Shown here: in pieces, positions 14,363 to 23,478 of the stretch
Layout: each line of letters starts with the position of its first letter
Position numbering within the stretch: position 1 is the first letter of the stretch
From: CAVSSX01 sp963730735
GTDB lineage: Bacteria > Actinomycetota > Acidimicrobiia > Acidimicrobiales > RAAP-2
Direction of reading: 5' to 3'
DNA length: 64,000 nt
NCBI GenBank assembly: GCA_963730735.1
Contig: CAVSSX010000008.1
Coordinates: 62,001-126,000, forward strand
The notes under the pieces: generated by a model
What the model saw: the letters and a program-made list of their open reading frames with translations, nothing else
Told to the model about the DNA's origin: nothing
Database searches by the model: none
Made by a program: the position numbers and the translations under genes

Positions 14363-16603
14363 GGGCTGGCTCTCGGCGGGGGTCGCGGATGCCGTGGGCA
14401 GCCCGGCGGCGACCACGTCGCGCATGAGCAGGCGCACGGCGTCGCGGGCCGCCGCCGCCGTCTCGGGCGCCTCGGCCACGATCGAGACCTGGTCCACCAG
14501 GTCGGCCAACTGCTTGATGGTCCGCACGAAGTCGCCCGGGGCGAGCTCCCCCACGTCCCGGGCGGCCACGTCGAGCACGGTGGCCAACGACGCCCCCCGG
14601 GCCCAGGCGCAGACGGCCCCGGCCAGGCCCGGTTCGGGGGTCCGGGTCCGCGGCACCAGGTGCACCTCCTCGGTGGCCCGGATGATCTCGGCCTCGACCA
14701 CCAAGAGGGCCGTCCGGTCGGCCAGCTCGGCCCGCCGCCGCTCGCCCAGGCGGTCGCCGCCGCCGGTCTTGTGCTTGCGGCTCTGCTCCCGGGCCGCCGC
14801 CCGGCGGTCGGTGCGGGGTCGGCCCCGGCCGTGACCGAGGGGCTTGCGGGCCCGGCGGGCCTCGAAGACCAGCGAGGACAGCACGCCGGCCAGGACCGAC
14901 GGCTCGGCGCCCACCAGGGCGTCGCCGGCCATGGCCGCCGCCAGTAGCAGGTCGGACTCGTGGTACACCCGCGACAGCCGCTCCCCCGCCGGCTTGAGCG
15001 ACCAGCCGTCGACGTAGCCCAGCTCCTCGAGCACCGCCAGGCGCCGGTTCAGGTGCTCGACCAGCGTGTCGCGGCCGGCGGTGGCCGGGTTCTTGGCCGC
15101 CTGCCACTGGGCGAAGGACTGCCGGAGCACCTCCACCGAGGTCGGCCGGTCGAAGCGGCGGATCAGGTTGACGGCCAGGTTGTAGGTCGGGCGGAAGGCC
15201 GAGCGCAGGTCGGGTGGAGGGGCCACGGCCACCCGGGCCACCTCGGCGAAGGTGGTCTCGGGCGACCACAGGACCACGGCGTTGCCTTCGGGGTCGAGGC
15301 CCCGACGGCCCGCCCGCCCGGTCAGCTGGGCGTACTCCCCCGAGGTGAGGTTGGCCCTTCCCGAGCCGCCGAACTTGATGAACCGTTCGATGACCACCGT
15401 CCGGGCCGGCATGTTGATGCCGAGCGACAGCGTCTCGGTGGCGAACACAGCCCGCAGCAACCCGGCGCTGAAGCACGCCTCGACCGCTTCGCGGTAGGCC
15501 GGGACCAGGCCGGCGTGATGGGAGGCGATGCCGGCCTCGAGGCCCTCCAGCCACTCGGTGAACCCGAGGACGTCCAGGTCCTCGTCGGCCAGGGTCGACA
15601 CCCGGGCCTCGGCGATCCGACGGATGGCCGCCCGTTCTCGCTGGTCGGTCAGCCGCAGGCCGTCGCGTACGCACTGGCGGACGGCGTCGTCGCAGGCGGC
15701 CCGGGAGAAGATGAAGACGATGGCCGGCAGCAGCTCCTCGTCGCCCAGCAGCTCGAGCAGCTCGGTGCGCCGGGGCGTGCGGAAGGGCAGCACCGGTCCC
15801 CCACCCCCGCCGCCCCGGTTCCCGCCCCGCCACTGCGGCTGGCGGGAGTGCGGGGCCCGGCGCACGCTCTGGTCGATGCGCAGGCCCTCCGGGGCCGCCC
15901 GTCCGTGGTCGAGCAGGGGGATCAGGTCGGTGCGGCCGTCGGCCCGGTAGCCCACGGCGAAGTGGTGGCGCAGCGTCACCGGCCGTCGGCGCTCGACGAC
16001 CACGTCGGTCGGGCCCCGCACCGAGCGCAGCCAGTCCCCGAGCTCCGAGGCGTTGGCCACGGTGGCCGACAGGCAGACGAAGACGACCTCGGGCGGGCAC
16101 AGGACCAGCACCTCCTCCCAGACCCCGCCCCGGTACGGGTCCTGGAGGTAGTGGACCTCGTCGAGCACCACCGTCTGGAGGCCGGCCAGCAGGCCCGAGC
16201 CGGCCAGCAGCATGTTGCGCAGGACCTCGGTGGTCATGACCACGATCGGGGCGTCGGGCCGCACGGCGGTGTCGCCGGTCAGCAGGCCGACCCGCCCGAC
16301 GCCGTAGGCGGCCACCAGCTCGGCGTACTTCTGGTTGGAGAGGGCCTTGAGGGGCGTGGTGTAGAAGGCCTTGCCCCCGGCGGCCAGGGCCCGGTGGACG
16401 GCGTAGTTGGCCACCAGGGTCTTGCCCGAGCCGGTGGGGGCCGACACGAGGACCGAGTGGCCGGCGTCGAGGGCGTCGAAGGCCTCGTCCTGGAACAGGT
16501 CCGGGGGGAAGGGCAGCCCGGCGACCCAGTGGCCGCGGATCGGGTCGCGTCCGTTGGGGGGTGGGGCCGTGTCGCCGAGGGCCGCCGGCTCGACGTCGGT
16601 CAA
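14360..16603 (-). CDS. helY: HelY/Ski2-like DEVH-box RNA helicase
   Basis: An ATP-dependent RNA helicase of the Ski2/Mtr4 superfamily, probably acting in RNA turnover or rRNA maturation. The Q/Walker A region is SAPTGSGKTLVANYA (about 54-68), motif Ia TTPLKALSNQKY, motif II VVLDEVHYLQD, motif III CLSATVAN. Motifs V-VI are INMPARTVVIERF and QLTGRAGRRGLD. Its 747 residues are shorter than mycobacterial HelY (about 900), with a reduced C-terminal region. It is the last gene of the tat unit: its start overlaps the tatC stop by 4 bp. The order tat-helY is also found in mycobacteria. Confidence 0.9.
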   Translation of the reverse strand: MTDVEPAALGDTAPPPNGRDPIRGHWVAGLPFPPDLFQDEAFDALDAGHSVLVSAPTGSGKTLVANYAVHRALAAGGKAFYTTPLKALSNQKYAELVAAYGVGRVGLLTGDTAVRPDAPIVVMTTEVLRNMLLAGSGLLAGLQTVVLDEVHYLQDPYRGGVWEEVLVLCPPEVVFVCLSATVANASELGDWLRSVRGPTDVVVERRRPVTLRHHFAVGYRADGRTDLIPLLDHGRAAPEGLRIDQSVRRAPHSRQPQWRGGNRGGGGGGPVLPFRTPRRTELLELLGDEELLPAIVFIFSRAACDDAVRQCVRDGLRLTDQRERAAIRRIAEARVSTLADEDLDVLGFTEWLEGLEAGIASHHAGLVPAYREAVEACFSAGLLRAVFATETLSLGINMPARTVVIERFIKFGGSGRANLTSGEYAQLTGRAGRRGLDPEGNAVVLWSPETTFAEVARVAVAPPPDLRSAFRPTYNLAVNLIRRFDRPTSVEVLRQSFAQWQAAKNPATAGRDTLVEHLNRRLAVLEELGYVDGWSLKPAGERLSRVYHESDLLLAAAMAGDALVGAEPSVLAGVLSSLVFEARRARKPLGHGRGRPRTDRRAAAREQSRKHKTGGGDRLGERRRAELADRTALLVVEAEIIRATEEVHLVPRTRTPEPGLAGAVCAWARGASLATVLDVAARDVGELAPGDFVRTIKQLADLVDQVSIVAEAPETAAAARDAVRLLMRDVVAAGLPTASATPAESQP

Positions 16604-17349
16604 CGGCCGCAGAGCTTGCCGACGAGGATGGAGAGGAAATAGAAGACGGTCAGCGGCACGGCCAGGGCCAACATGGAGAAGGGGTCAGAGCTCGGGGTGA
16701 ACACGGCGGCCACCGCCGTGATGGCGATGACCGCCCACCGCCACCACGAGAGGAGCTTGGCCGGGGTGACCACCCGGGCCAGCTCGAGCGAGATCAGCAC
16801 CACCGGGAACTCGAAGGTCGCCCCGAACAGGGCCATCATCAACAGGATGAGGCTGAGGTACGAGTTGGGGTTGTAGATGGTGGTCAGGTCGGGGCCGCCG
16901 ACCGACTTCAAGAACCCGAGCGTGTGGGGCAGGACCTCGTAGGCCAGGGCGCACCCGAGCAGGAAGAGCGTGATCGAGGCGACCACGAAGGGCACGGCGT
17001 AGCGCTTCTCGGAGGCCCGGAGGCCCGGCGTGATGAACCGCCAGATCTGGAAGAGGATGATCGGCGAGGCCAGCACCAGGCCGCCGAAGGCGGCGATCTT
17101 GATCCGCAGCGTCAACCCGTCGAGCGGGCTGGTGACGAACAGCCGGCAGTGGCCGTTGTTGATCGAGCAGAGCGGCCGGAGCAAGAAGTGCAGGATCGGC
17201 TCGTAGACGATGGCCGCCACGATGGCGCCGACGATGAACGAACCGACGATGATCATGAGCCGCCGTCGGAGCTCCCCCAGGTGCTCGGTCAGGGTCATGG
17301 CGTCGGGCGTGGGGCGGTCCTTGCGGTTGCCCACCAACGGGATGGCCAT
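16600..17349 (-). CDS. tatC: Twin-arginine translocase subunit TatC
   Basis: The polytopic receptor of the Tat pathway, which exports folded proteins carrying an R-R signal peptide. The 249-residue protein has the expected six membrane segments. It keeps MTLTEHLGELRRRL, whose Glu contacts signal peptides, SPLDGLTLRIKIA, and the Phe/Pro region ILFQIWRFITPGL. TPSSDPFSMLALAVPL lies near the C-terminus. It sits 42 bp downstream of tatB, and its stop overlaps the helY start, so the three form one unit. Confidence 0.97.
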   Translation of the reverse strand: MAIPLVGNRKDRPTPDAMTLTEHLGELRRRLMIIVGSFIVGAIVAAIVYEPILHFLLRPLCSINNGHCRLFVTSPLDGLTLRIKIAAFGGLVLASPIILFQIWRFITPGLRASEKRYAVPFVVASITLFLLGCALAYEVLPHTLGFLKSVGGPDLTTIYNPNSYLSLILLMMALFGATFEFPVVLISLELARVVTPAKLLSWWRWAVIAITAVAAVFTPSSDPFSMLALAVPLTVFYFLSILVGKLCGR

Positions 17350-17391
17350 GGTTGTCGTTGCTCCTGGTGTCCGTAGGCCCGGGGCCTGCGG

Positions 17392-17913
17392 TCAGTTCAT
17401 GCTCGGGTCGTCGGGGACCTGGAAACCTTCGGTGCCCCCGGCCGAGACGGGTCGGAGGCCCGAGGGGCCGAGGGCCGGTCTCGGGGGCAGCCGGGTCGGG
17501 GGTGCCGCCGGGGGCGCTGGTTCGGCTGGGGGCGGTGGTTCGGCCGACGGCGGCGGCGTCTCGCCGACGGGGAAGGTGGCGGCCGACGGATCACTCGGCC
17601 ACGGGGCGTCGTCGGCCACCGGCTCCTCGGTGGCCCCGGGGTCGGCCACCGGTGGCTCGAGGTTGTCGGCCGGCATGTCGGCCAGGGAGTTCAAGAAGGT
17701 GATCGGCGAGCGGACGGCCCGGGTGATGTGCTCGGTGGAGGGCAGGTCGGGGATGGTCGAGCGGACCTCGGTCTCCATCTTCTGCTGGAAGTCCCGGATG
17801 GCCCGCCACCCGGCGCCCAGCTGCCGGGCGACCTGGGGGAGCTTGTCCGGGCCCAGGAGGATCATGGCGACGACCAGGACGATGAGGATCTTGATGGGAC
17901 TGAGGGACAGCAC
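17392..17913 (-). CDS. tatB: Twin-arginine translocase subunit TatA/TatB family
   Basis: A single-span Tat component. LSPIKILIVLVVAMILLGP is the N-terminal membrane helix and DKLPQVARQLGAGWRAIRDF the amphipathic helix. A long Pro-rich tail follows (173 residues in total), which favours TatB over TatA. The GTG at 17913 is chosen because TAGACT lies exactly 7 nt upstream; an in-frame GTG at 17946 would add 11 residues before the helix. No separate tatA is in the window, so this protein may serve both roles or tatA may lie elsewhere. Confidence 0.85.
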   Translation of the reverse strand: MLSLSPIKILIVLVVAMILLGPDKLPQVARQLGAGWRAIRDFQQKMETEVRSTIPDLPSTEHITRAVRSPITFLNSLADMPADNLEPPVADPGATEEPVADDAPWPSDPSAATFPVGETPPPSAEPPPPAEPAPPAAPPTRLPPRPALGPSGLRPVSAGGTEGFQVPDDPSMN

Positions 17914-17920
17914 CGCACGG

Positions 17921-17926
17921 AGTCTA
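17921..17926 (-). promoter_or_regulatory. -10 element of tatB (leaderless type)
   Basis: TAGACT on the minus strand, 7 nt before the GTG start at 17913, with no Shine-Dalgarno sequence. Confidence 0.5.
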
Positions 17927-17951
17927 CCGACGCCCAGGCAGCCCACCCGCC

Positions 17952-17984
17952 GGTCACGGCCAGGTCACCGGCCGGTCACCGGTG
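17952..17984. promoter_or_regulatory. Three 11-bp direct repeats upstream of tatB
   Basis: GGTCACGGCCA (17952), GGTCACCGGCC (17963) and GGTCACCGGTG (17974) follow each other at exactly one helical turn. They lie 25-57 bp upstream of the tatB -10, where an activator of the OmpR/PhoB family would bind. The core GGTCAC resembles the units upstream of the phosphate transporter, but it points away from tatB. Confidence 0.45.
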
Positions 17985-17990
17985 GGAGGG

Positions 17991-18716
17991 CTAGAAGAAG
18001 AACTTGATGCCGGAGATGGGCCAGATCCGCAGCACGACCTTGCCCACGATCAAGTTGCCCGGGAACGGCCCCCAGTCCCGGCTGTCGCACGAGTTGGTCC
18101 GGTTGTCCCCCATCACGAAGTACTCCCCCTTGGGCACCTTGATGGGCGAGAACGGGGCCGTGTAGGCGTGCTCCTTGGGCAACCACGGCTCGGCCAGCGG
18201 CTTGCCGTCGATGTCCACGCCCCCGCCGACCCCCGAGACGGTCTCGCCGGGCAGCCCGATGACCCGTTTCACCAGGTCGGCCACGGGCGGGCCGCCGCAG
18301 TCCTCCTTGGGCGGGCGGGCGAAGACCACGATGTTGCCCCGGTCGACCGAGTGCAGGTCGTAGCTCAGCTTGGAGACCACGATCCGGTCGCCGATGTTCA
18401 GGGTCGGCTCCATCGAGCCCGACGGGATGAAGAAGGTCTGGAAGACGAAGGCCCGGATCAGGAACGCCGCCAGCACGGCGATGATCAGGATGACGGCCCA
18501 TTCGATGACCGCCCGGGACGCCGGTCGCTCCCGCCGGCGGTCCGACCGCCCCCGCCCGCCGCCTCCGGCGCCGTTGCGGCCGCCACCGGACCCGCCGCCG
18601 CCCGAGCCGTCCCCCTCGACCTGGGGTCCGAGGGTCGTGGCCGGCGACCAACCGGGGTTGCTCCCGGCCATCGACGGCACGGTCCCGGACGTCGGGTCGG
18701 GCGGGATAGTGCTCAC
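17991..18716 (-). CDS. lepB: Type I signal peptidase
   Basis: Removes signal peptides from exported proteins at the outer face of the membrane. The 241-residue protein has a Gly/Ser/Arg-rich cytoplasmic N-terminus of about 70 residues and one membrane helix (IEWAVILIIAVLAAFLIRA). The catalytic Ser is in IPSGSMEPTL and the catalytic Lys in LVKRVIGLPGE. The C-terminal box GDNRTNSCDSRDWG is present. TAGCGT lies 9 nt before the GTG start. It sits between pafA and tatB, so proteolysis, signal cleavage and Tat export genes run in one direction. Confidence 0.95.
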   Translation of the reverse strand: MSTIPPDPTSGTVPSMAGSNPGWSPATTLGPQVEGDGSGGGGSGGGRNGAGGGGRGRSDRRRERPASRAVIEWAVILIIAVLAAFLIRAFVFQTFFIPSGSMEPTLNIGDRIVVSKLSYDLHSVDRGNIVVFARPPKEDCGGPPVADLVKRVIGLPGETVSGVGGGVDIDGKPLAEPWLPKEHAYTAPFSPIKVPKGEYFVMGDNRTNSCDSRDWGPFPGNLIVGKVVLRIWPISGIKFFF

Positions 18717-18725
18717 GGACCGCCG

Positions 18726-18731
18726 ACGCTA
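18726..18731 (-). promoter_or_regulatory. -10 element of lepB
   Basis: TAGCGT on the minus strand, 9 nt before the GTG at 18716. No ribosome-binding site is seen. Confidence 0.35.
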
Positions 18732-18765
18732 CTCGGTCTCGGGGTGGCCGGCGGGTCGGCGCGGC

Positions 18766-20124
18766 CTACAGGGAGGCGATGAGCCGCTCGACCCGGTCGT
18801 CGTGCGAGCGGAACGGATCCTTCAGCAGGACGGTGCGTTGGGCCTGGTCGTTCAGCTTCAGGTGGACCCAGTCGACGGTGAAGTCCCGCCGCCGCTCCTT
18901 GGCCCGGCGGACGAACGAGCCCCGGAGTCGGGCCCGGGTGGTCTGCGGCGGCTGGGTCATGGCGGTGGCGATGTCGGCGTCGGTGCACATCCGGTCGACC
19001 TGGTCGCGGCGCTGGAGCTTGTAGAACAGCCCCCGGTCGCGGTCCACGTCGTGGTACATGAGGTCGACCAGGGCGACCTTCGGATGGGCCAGGGGCAGGT
19101 CGTGGCGCTGGCGCACCTCCTCGACCATCCGGTACTTGGCCACCCAGTCGCACTCCCGCCACAACGTGAGGGGGTCGGACTCGAGCCCCTTCAGGCAGTG
19201 CTCCCACATGTCGAGCGCCCGGTCCTCCTCGGGCCCGAGGCCGTGGCTGTCCCGGAAGCGGATGGCCCGCTCGAGGTACTCGATCTGGATGTCGAGGGCG
19301 CTCATCTCCCGCCCGTTGGCCAGCCGGACCCGCCGGCGGCACGTGATGTCGTGGCTGACCTCCCGGATGGCCCGGATGGGGTTCTCGAGGGTCAGGTCCC
19401 GGAGCACGGTGCCCGGGTCCTCCAGCATGGCCAGCAGGATGCTGGTGGTGCCGATCTTGAGGAAGTTGGCGTACTCGCTCATGTTGGAGTCGCCGACGAT
19501 CACGTGCAGGCGGCGGTACTTCTCGGCGTCGGCGTGGGGCTCGTCCCGGGTGTTGATGATCGGCCGGCTCCGGGTGGTGGCCGACGACACGCCCTCCCAG
19601 ATGTGCTCGGCCCGCTGGCTCATGCAGAAGACGGCGCCCCGGGCCGTCTGGAGGACCTTGCCGGCGCCGGCGTAGATCTGCCGCGAGACCAGGAACGGGA
19701 TGAGGACCTCGGTGTAGCGGTTGAAGTCGTCGTTGCGCTCGGTCAGGTAGTTCTCGTGGCAGCCGTAGGAGTTGCCGGCCGAGTCGGTGTTGTTCTTGAA
19801 CAGGTAGACGTCGCCCCGGATGCCCTCCTCCCGCAGCCTCGACTGGGCCCCGGTGACCAGCTGGGAGAGGATCCACTCCCCCGCCTTGTCGTGGGTCACC
19901 AGGTCGGCGATCTTGTCGCACTCGGGGGTGGCGTACTCGGGGTGGCTGCCGACGTCGAGGTAGAGCCGGGCCCCGTTCTCCAAGAAGACGTTCGACGAGC
20001 GGCCCCAGCTCACCACCCGGCGGAAGAGGTAGCGGGCCACCTCGTCGGGCGAGAGCCGCCGCTGGCCGCGCAGGGTGAAGGTGACGCCGTACTCGTTCTC
20101 GAGCCCGAAGATGCGTCGATCCAC
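18766..20124 (-). CDS. pafA: Pup-protein ligase PafA
   Basis: Forms an isopeptide bond between the C-terminal Glu of Pup and a substrate Lys, using ATP. The start at 20124 gives DRRIFGLENEYGVTF and 452 residues, the typical length. The catalytic base and metal ligands lie in GLENEYG and YLDVGSHPEYATPECD; YLFKNNTDSAGNSYGCHENY forms the ATP and Mg2+ site. An in-frame GTG at 20133 is less likely because the -10 would overlap it. The gene belongs to the prcBA-pup-dop-arc cluster. No pafB or pafC follows; lepB does. Confidence 0.97.
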   Translation of the reverse strand: MDRRIFGLENEYGVTFTLRGQRRLSPDEVARYLFRRVVSWGRSSNVFLENGARLYLDVGSHPEYATPECDKIADLVTHDKAGEWILSQLVTGAQSRLREEGIRGDVYLFKNNTDSAGNSYGCHENYLTERNDDFNRYTEVLIPFLVSRQIYAGAGKVLQTARGAVFCMSQRAEHIWEGVSSATTRSRPIINTRDEPHADAEKYRRLHVIVGDSNMSEYANFLKIGTTSILLAMLEDPGTVLRDLTLENPIRAIREVSHDITCRRRVRLANGREMSALDIQIEYLERAIRFRDSHGLGPEEDRALDMWEHCLKGLESDPLTLWRECDWVAKYRMVEEVRQRHDLPLAHPKVALVDLMYHDVDRDRGLFYKLQRRDQVDRMCTDADIATAMTQPPQTTRARLRGSFVRRAKERRRDFTVDWVHLKLNDQAQRTVLLKDPFRSHDDRVERLIASL

Positions 20125-20131
20125 TACGGCC

Positions 20132-20137
20132 ACCGTA
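20132..20137 (-). promoter_or_regulatory. -10 element of pafA (leaderless type)
   Basis: TACGGT on the minus strand stands exactly 7 nt before the GTG at 20124, with no Shine-Dalgarno sequence. pafA can thus be transcribed apart from prcBA. Confidence 0.5.
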
Positions 20138-20183
20138 GTGCTCGGGGCGCCGCGTGCCCGCGACACCCCCCTCGCCCAGGGGG

Positions 20184-20954
20184 TTAGTTGGGCTCGCCGC
20201 CCTCGGGCGTGGGCGGTCCGTCGACCGCCGGGGTGTCCGGCGCCGGGGGCGGCGGGGTGACGACCGGTGCCGGTGCCCCACCGAGCAGCCGGCCGAGCTC
20301 GTCGTCGGAGATCCGTCGGAAGGTGCGCCGACCGTTCTGGCGGGAGAGCACCGCCACCTCGAGGTCGGTCGGGCCGAGCGTGCGCTCCGGGCCGGCCAGG
20401 GCACCGACGGTGGCCGACAGGGCCCCGGCCAGGTCCCAGCTGGCGTCGAAGGCCGCCCCGACCCGCTCGGCGATGGTCTCGGCGTCGCCGCCGAGCACGG
20501 CGAAGCGCTCCTCGTCGGTGATCGTCCCCTCGTAGGCGATGTGGTACAGCTGGTCGGGCGCCCCGCGGTCGCCCAACTCGGCCACCAGGATCTCGACCTC
20601 GAGCGGCTTCATCTCGTGGGTGAAGGTGTTGCCGAGGAACTGGGCGTAGAGGTTGGCCAGGCTCCGGGCGTCGACGTCCTCGCGCGAGTAGGCGAAGCCC
20701 TTGGTGTCGGCGTGGCGGACCCCCGAGACCCGGAGCTGGTCGTACTCGTTGTACTTGCCGACACCGGCGAAGGCGATCCGGTCGTAGATCTCGCTGATCT
20801 TGTGCAGCGAGCGCGAGGGGTTCTCGGCCACGATCAGGACACCCTGGTCGTAGACGGTGGCGGCCAGCGACCGGCCCCGGGCGATGCCCTTCTGGGCGTA
20901 CTCGGCCCGGTCCTTCATGACCTGCTCGGGCGCCACGTAGTACGGCATGCTCAT
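20184..20954 (-). CDS. prcA: 20S proteasome alpha subunit
   Basis: Forms the outer rings of the 20S core and gates entry to it. The 256-residue protein starts SMPYYVAPEQVMKDRAEYAQ, the usual actinobacterial N-terminal gate and H0 helix, then KGIARGRSLAATVYDQGVL. The core includes ISEIYDRIAFAGVGKYNEY. The last about 35 residues are a Pro-rich tail (PAPVVTPPPPAPD). No catalytic Thr is present, as expected. Its start overlaps the prcB stop by 4 bp (ATGA), which supports equal synthesis of both subunits. Confidence 0.97.
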   Translation of the reverse strand: MSMPYYVAPEQVMKDRAEYAQKGIARGRSLAATVYDQGVLIVAENPSRSLHKISEIYDRIAFAGVGKYNEYDQLRVSGVRHADTKGFAYSREDVDARSLANLYAQFLGNTFTHEMKPLEVEILVAELGDRGAPDQLYHIAYEGTITDEERFAVLGGDAETIAERVGAAFDASWDLAGALSATVGALAGPERTLGPTDLEVAVLSRQNGRRTFRRISDDELGRLLGGAPAPVVTPPPPAPDTPAVDGPPTPEGGEPN

Positions 20955-21763
20955 GACGTCGCACCCCCGCCGGCGCCGACCCGGTCGGCCCGTTTGCGCT
21001 CGATCAGGGCGCTGAAGCGCTCGGCCACCTCGGGCTCGTCCACCTGGACGTAGCCCTCGGCGGTGACCACGGCCACCAGCGGGAAGATCCCCCGGACGAG
21101 GTCCGGCCCGCCGGTCCCCGAGTCCTCGTCGGCCGCTTCGTAGAGGGCCTCGACGGCCAGCTCGACCGCGTCGTCACGGCTGAGGCCCTCGCGGTAGCCG
21201 AGCTTGATGGTCGTCCGGGCGTCGCGCCCACCCGAGCCGGTGGCCTGGAAGTCGGCCTCCTCGTAGTGGCCGCCGGTGACGTCGTAGGTGAAGATCCGGC
21301 CGATCCTCCGCCGCAGGTCGTAGCCGCAGAACAGCGGCACCACGGCCAGGCCCTGCATGGCCAGCGGCAGGTGCTGGCGGACCATCTGGGCCAGCTGGTT
21401 GGCCTTGCCCTCGAGGCTGAGGGCGACGCCCTCGACCTTCTCGTAGTGCTCGAGCTGGACCTGGAACAGCCGGACCATCTCCACCGCCGGGCCGGCGGCG
21501 CCGGCGATGGCCACGGCCGACCAGCGGTCGGCCGGGAAGACCTTCTCCATGGCCCGGTGGGCGATGGCGTGGCCCTCGGTGGCCCGGCGGTCACCGGCCA
21601 TGATCACCCCGTCGGCGAAGCGCAGGGCGACCACGGTGGTGGCGTGACGGACGGTGATCGGGTTCTCGGCCGCCGGCACGGCCACGGGGATGCCGGTCCG
21701 TTGCAAGAGGCCCACGAAGTCGGGCCCGGGGTCGTCGTTGGGGGTGAAGAGCGGAAGCGCCAC
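20951..21763 (-). CDS. prcB: 20S proteasome beta subunit
   Basis: The catalytic subunit of the 20S core. The 270-residue precursor carries a propeptide of about 41 residues ending NPITVRHA. The mature protein should start at Thr42 in TTVVALRFADG. The catalytic Asp and Lys equivalents appear in VIMAGDRRATEG and HRAMEKVFPADRW. Most actinobacterial PrcB proteins are cut after Gly (H-G-T-T); here the residue before Thr is Ala. The gene lies 5 bp downstream of pup and overlaps prcA by 4 bp. Confidence 0.96.
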   Translation of the reverse strand: MALPLFTPNDDPGPDFVGLLQRTGIPVAVPAAENPITVRHATTVVALRFADGVIMAGDRRATEGHAIAHRAMEKVFPADRWSAVAIAGAAGPAVEMVRLFQVQLEHYEKVEGVALSLEGKANQLAQMVRQHLPLAMQGLAVVPLFCGYDLRRRIGRIFTYDVTGGHYEEADFQATGSGGRDARTTIKLGYREGLSRDDAVELAVEALYEAADEDSGTGGPDLVRGIFPLVAVVTAEGYVQVDEPEVAERFSALIERKRADRVGAGGGATS

Positions 21764-21768
21764 GGGGC

Positions 21769-21966
21769 TTACTGACCGCCCTTTTGCACGTAGTTGCGGA
21801 CGAACTCCTCGGCGTTGTCCTCGAGGACCTCGTCGATCTCGTCGAGCAGGTCGTCGAGCTCGGCCTTCAGCTTGTCGCCCCGCTCGGTGCTGGCCGGGGT
21901 CTCCTCGACCACCGGTGTCTCGGTCCGCTCGGTGGTCGTCTTCTTCTTCTGCTCACGTTCGGGCAT
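21769..21966 (-). CDS. pup: Prokaryotic ubiquitin-like protein Pup (Gln-ended)
   Basis: The 65-residue protein tag that marks substrates for the proteasome. Like all Pup proteins it is mostly disordered. A coiled-coil-forming middle (KLKAELDDLLDEIDEVLEDN) binds the ARC ATPase, and the end is NYVQKGGQ. The final Gln must be deamidated to Glu by Dop before PafA can use it. The ATG at 21966 is 14 bp after the dop stop, and prcB follows 5 bp after pup, so all are co-transcribed. Confidence 0.97.
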   Translation of the reverse strand: MPEREQKKKTTTERTETPVVEETPASTERGDKLKAELDDLLDEIDEVLEDNAEEFVRNYVQKGGQ

Positions 21967-21980
21967 GTCGTGGACTCCCT

Positions 21981-23472
21981 TCAGGAGCTCAGTCGTTCCA
22001 ACAACTCGGTAGGGTCGGCGCTGGCCGCCAGCAGCTCCGCCGTGTGTTCGGCGGTCCCTTTGAGAGGGTCCATCATAGGGACCCGCCGCAGCGGGTCGGT
22101 TCCGAGGTCGAAGACCAAGGAGTCCCAGTTGGCCGTCACGACGGCGTCGGGCCAGCGGGCGAGACAGGTGCCGCGGAACCAGGCCCGGGTCCGGGGGGGC
22201 GGCTCGGTGACCGCCGCCGCCACCGCTTCGTCGTCGACCAGTCGCTCCATGCCCAACCGGGCGTAGAGCGACCGCTCGGGCCGCAGGTCGTGGTACTGCA
22301 GGTCGAGGGCGGCCAGCCGACCGTCGTCCCACCCGCAGTGGTGGCGGTCCTGGTAGCCCTGCATGATCCGCAGCTTGGCCACCCAGTCGAGCTGGTCGGC
22401 CAGGCTCTCGGGATCGGTCTCCAGGCCGTGGAGCACGGTCTCCCAGCGGTCGAGCACCAGGTTGCCCACTGTCTCGCCGCCGATGGACTCGAGGTCGCGC
22501 TCCTTGGCGTAGCGCCGGGCGGCGGTGAACAGCTCCCACTGCATCTCGAGCGCCGTCGCCGTGCTGCCGTCGGCCAACTCGAGCGGGCGGCGGAGCGAGA
22601 GGTCGGCCGACACCTGGTGGATGGCCTGGACCGGGGTGGCCAGGGCCAGGTCCCGGCCCATCGGGGCGTCGTCCTCGATCATGGACAGGATCAGGGCGGT
22701 GGTCCCCACCTTGAGCAGGGTCGCCACCTCGGACAGGTTGGCGTCGCCCACGATGACGTGGAGCCGGCGGAAGCGGCGGGGGTCGGCGTGGGGCTCGTCC
22801 CGGGTGTTCACGATGGGGCGCTTCAGGGTCGTCTCGAGCCCGACCACCTCCTCGAAGAACTCCGAGCGCTGGGAGATCTGGAAGGGCACCTGGGCGCCGT
22901 CGAGGGCGGCCGTCTCGACGCCCACCTTGCCGGCGCCGCCGTAGAGCTGCCGGGTGACGAAGTGCGGGACGACGCCGGCCACCACCCGGGCGAAGGGCAC
23001 CGCCCGGTCCATCATGTAGTTCTCGTGGCAGCCGTAGGAGTTGCCCTTGCCGTCGGAGTTGTTCTTGTAGACGACCGGTGCCGGCGTCCCCGGGATGCGG
23101 GTGGCGGCGGCCAGCATCGAGCGGCGCAGCACCTCCTCGCCGGCCTTGTCGTGCAGGACCACCTCGAGGGGGTCGATGCACTCGGGGGTCGAGTACTCGG
23201 GGTGGGCGTGGTCGACGTAGAACCGGGCCCCGTTGGTCAGCACGGTGTTGGCCAGATGGGTCTCGACCATGGGCGGCATGGCGCCCTCCCGGGCGAAGCC
23301 CCGGGCGTCGTTCCCCGGGGTCTCGTCCTCGAAGTCCCAGACCGGTCCGGCGGTCCACCTGGGCGGCGTACGCGTTGACCAGGACCGACGAGGCGGCGAT
23401 GGGGTTGGCGTCCTCGCCGGCGGCTTGGATGCCGTACTCGGTCTCGATCCCTAGGACCTTGGCGGTGGCCAC
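21981..23472 (-). CDS. dop: Pup deamidase/depupylase Dop, interrupted by one frameshift
   Basis: Deamidates the C-terminal Gln of Pup and removes Pup from proteins. The N-terminal 43 residues (VLGIETEYGIQAAGEDANPI, then NPIAASSVLVNAYAA) run from the GTG at 23472. One extra G at 23342-23343 then shifts the frame. The second part continues with VWDFEDETPGNDARGF and MPPMVETHLANTVLTNGARF, then YVDHAHPEYSTPEC, which holds the catalytic Asp. The rest to 21981 is intact (about 497 residues in total). No other damage is visible, so a sequencing error is more likely than a dead gene, because pup here ends in Gln and needs Dop. Confidence 0.9.
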
Positions 23473-23478
23473 GATGCG

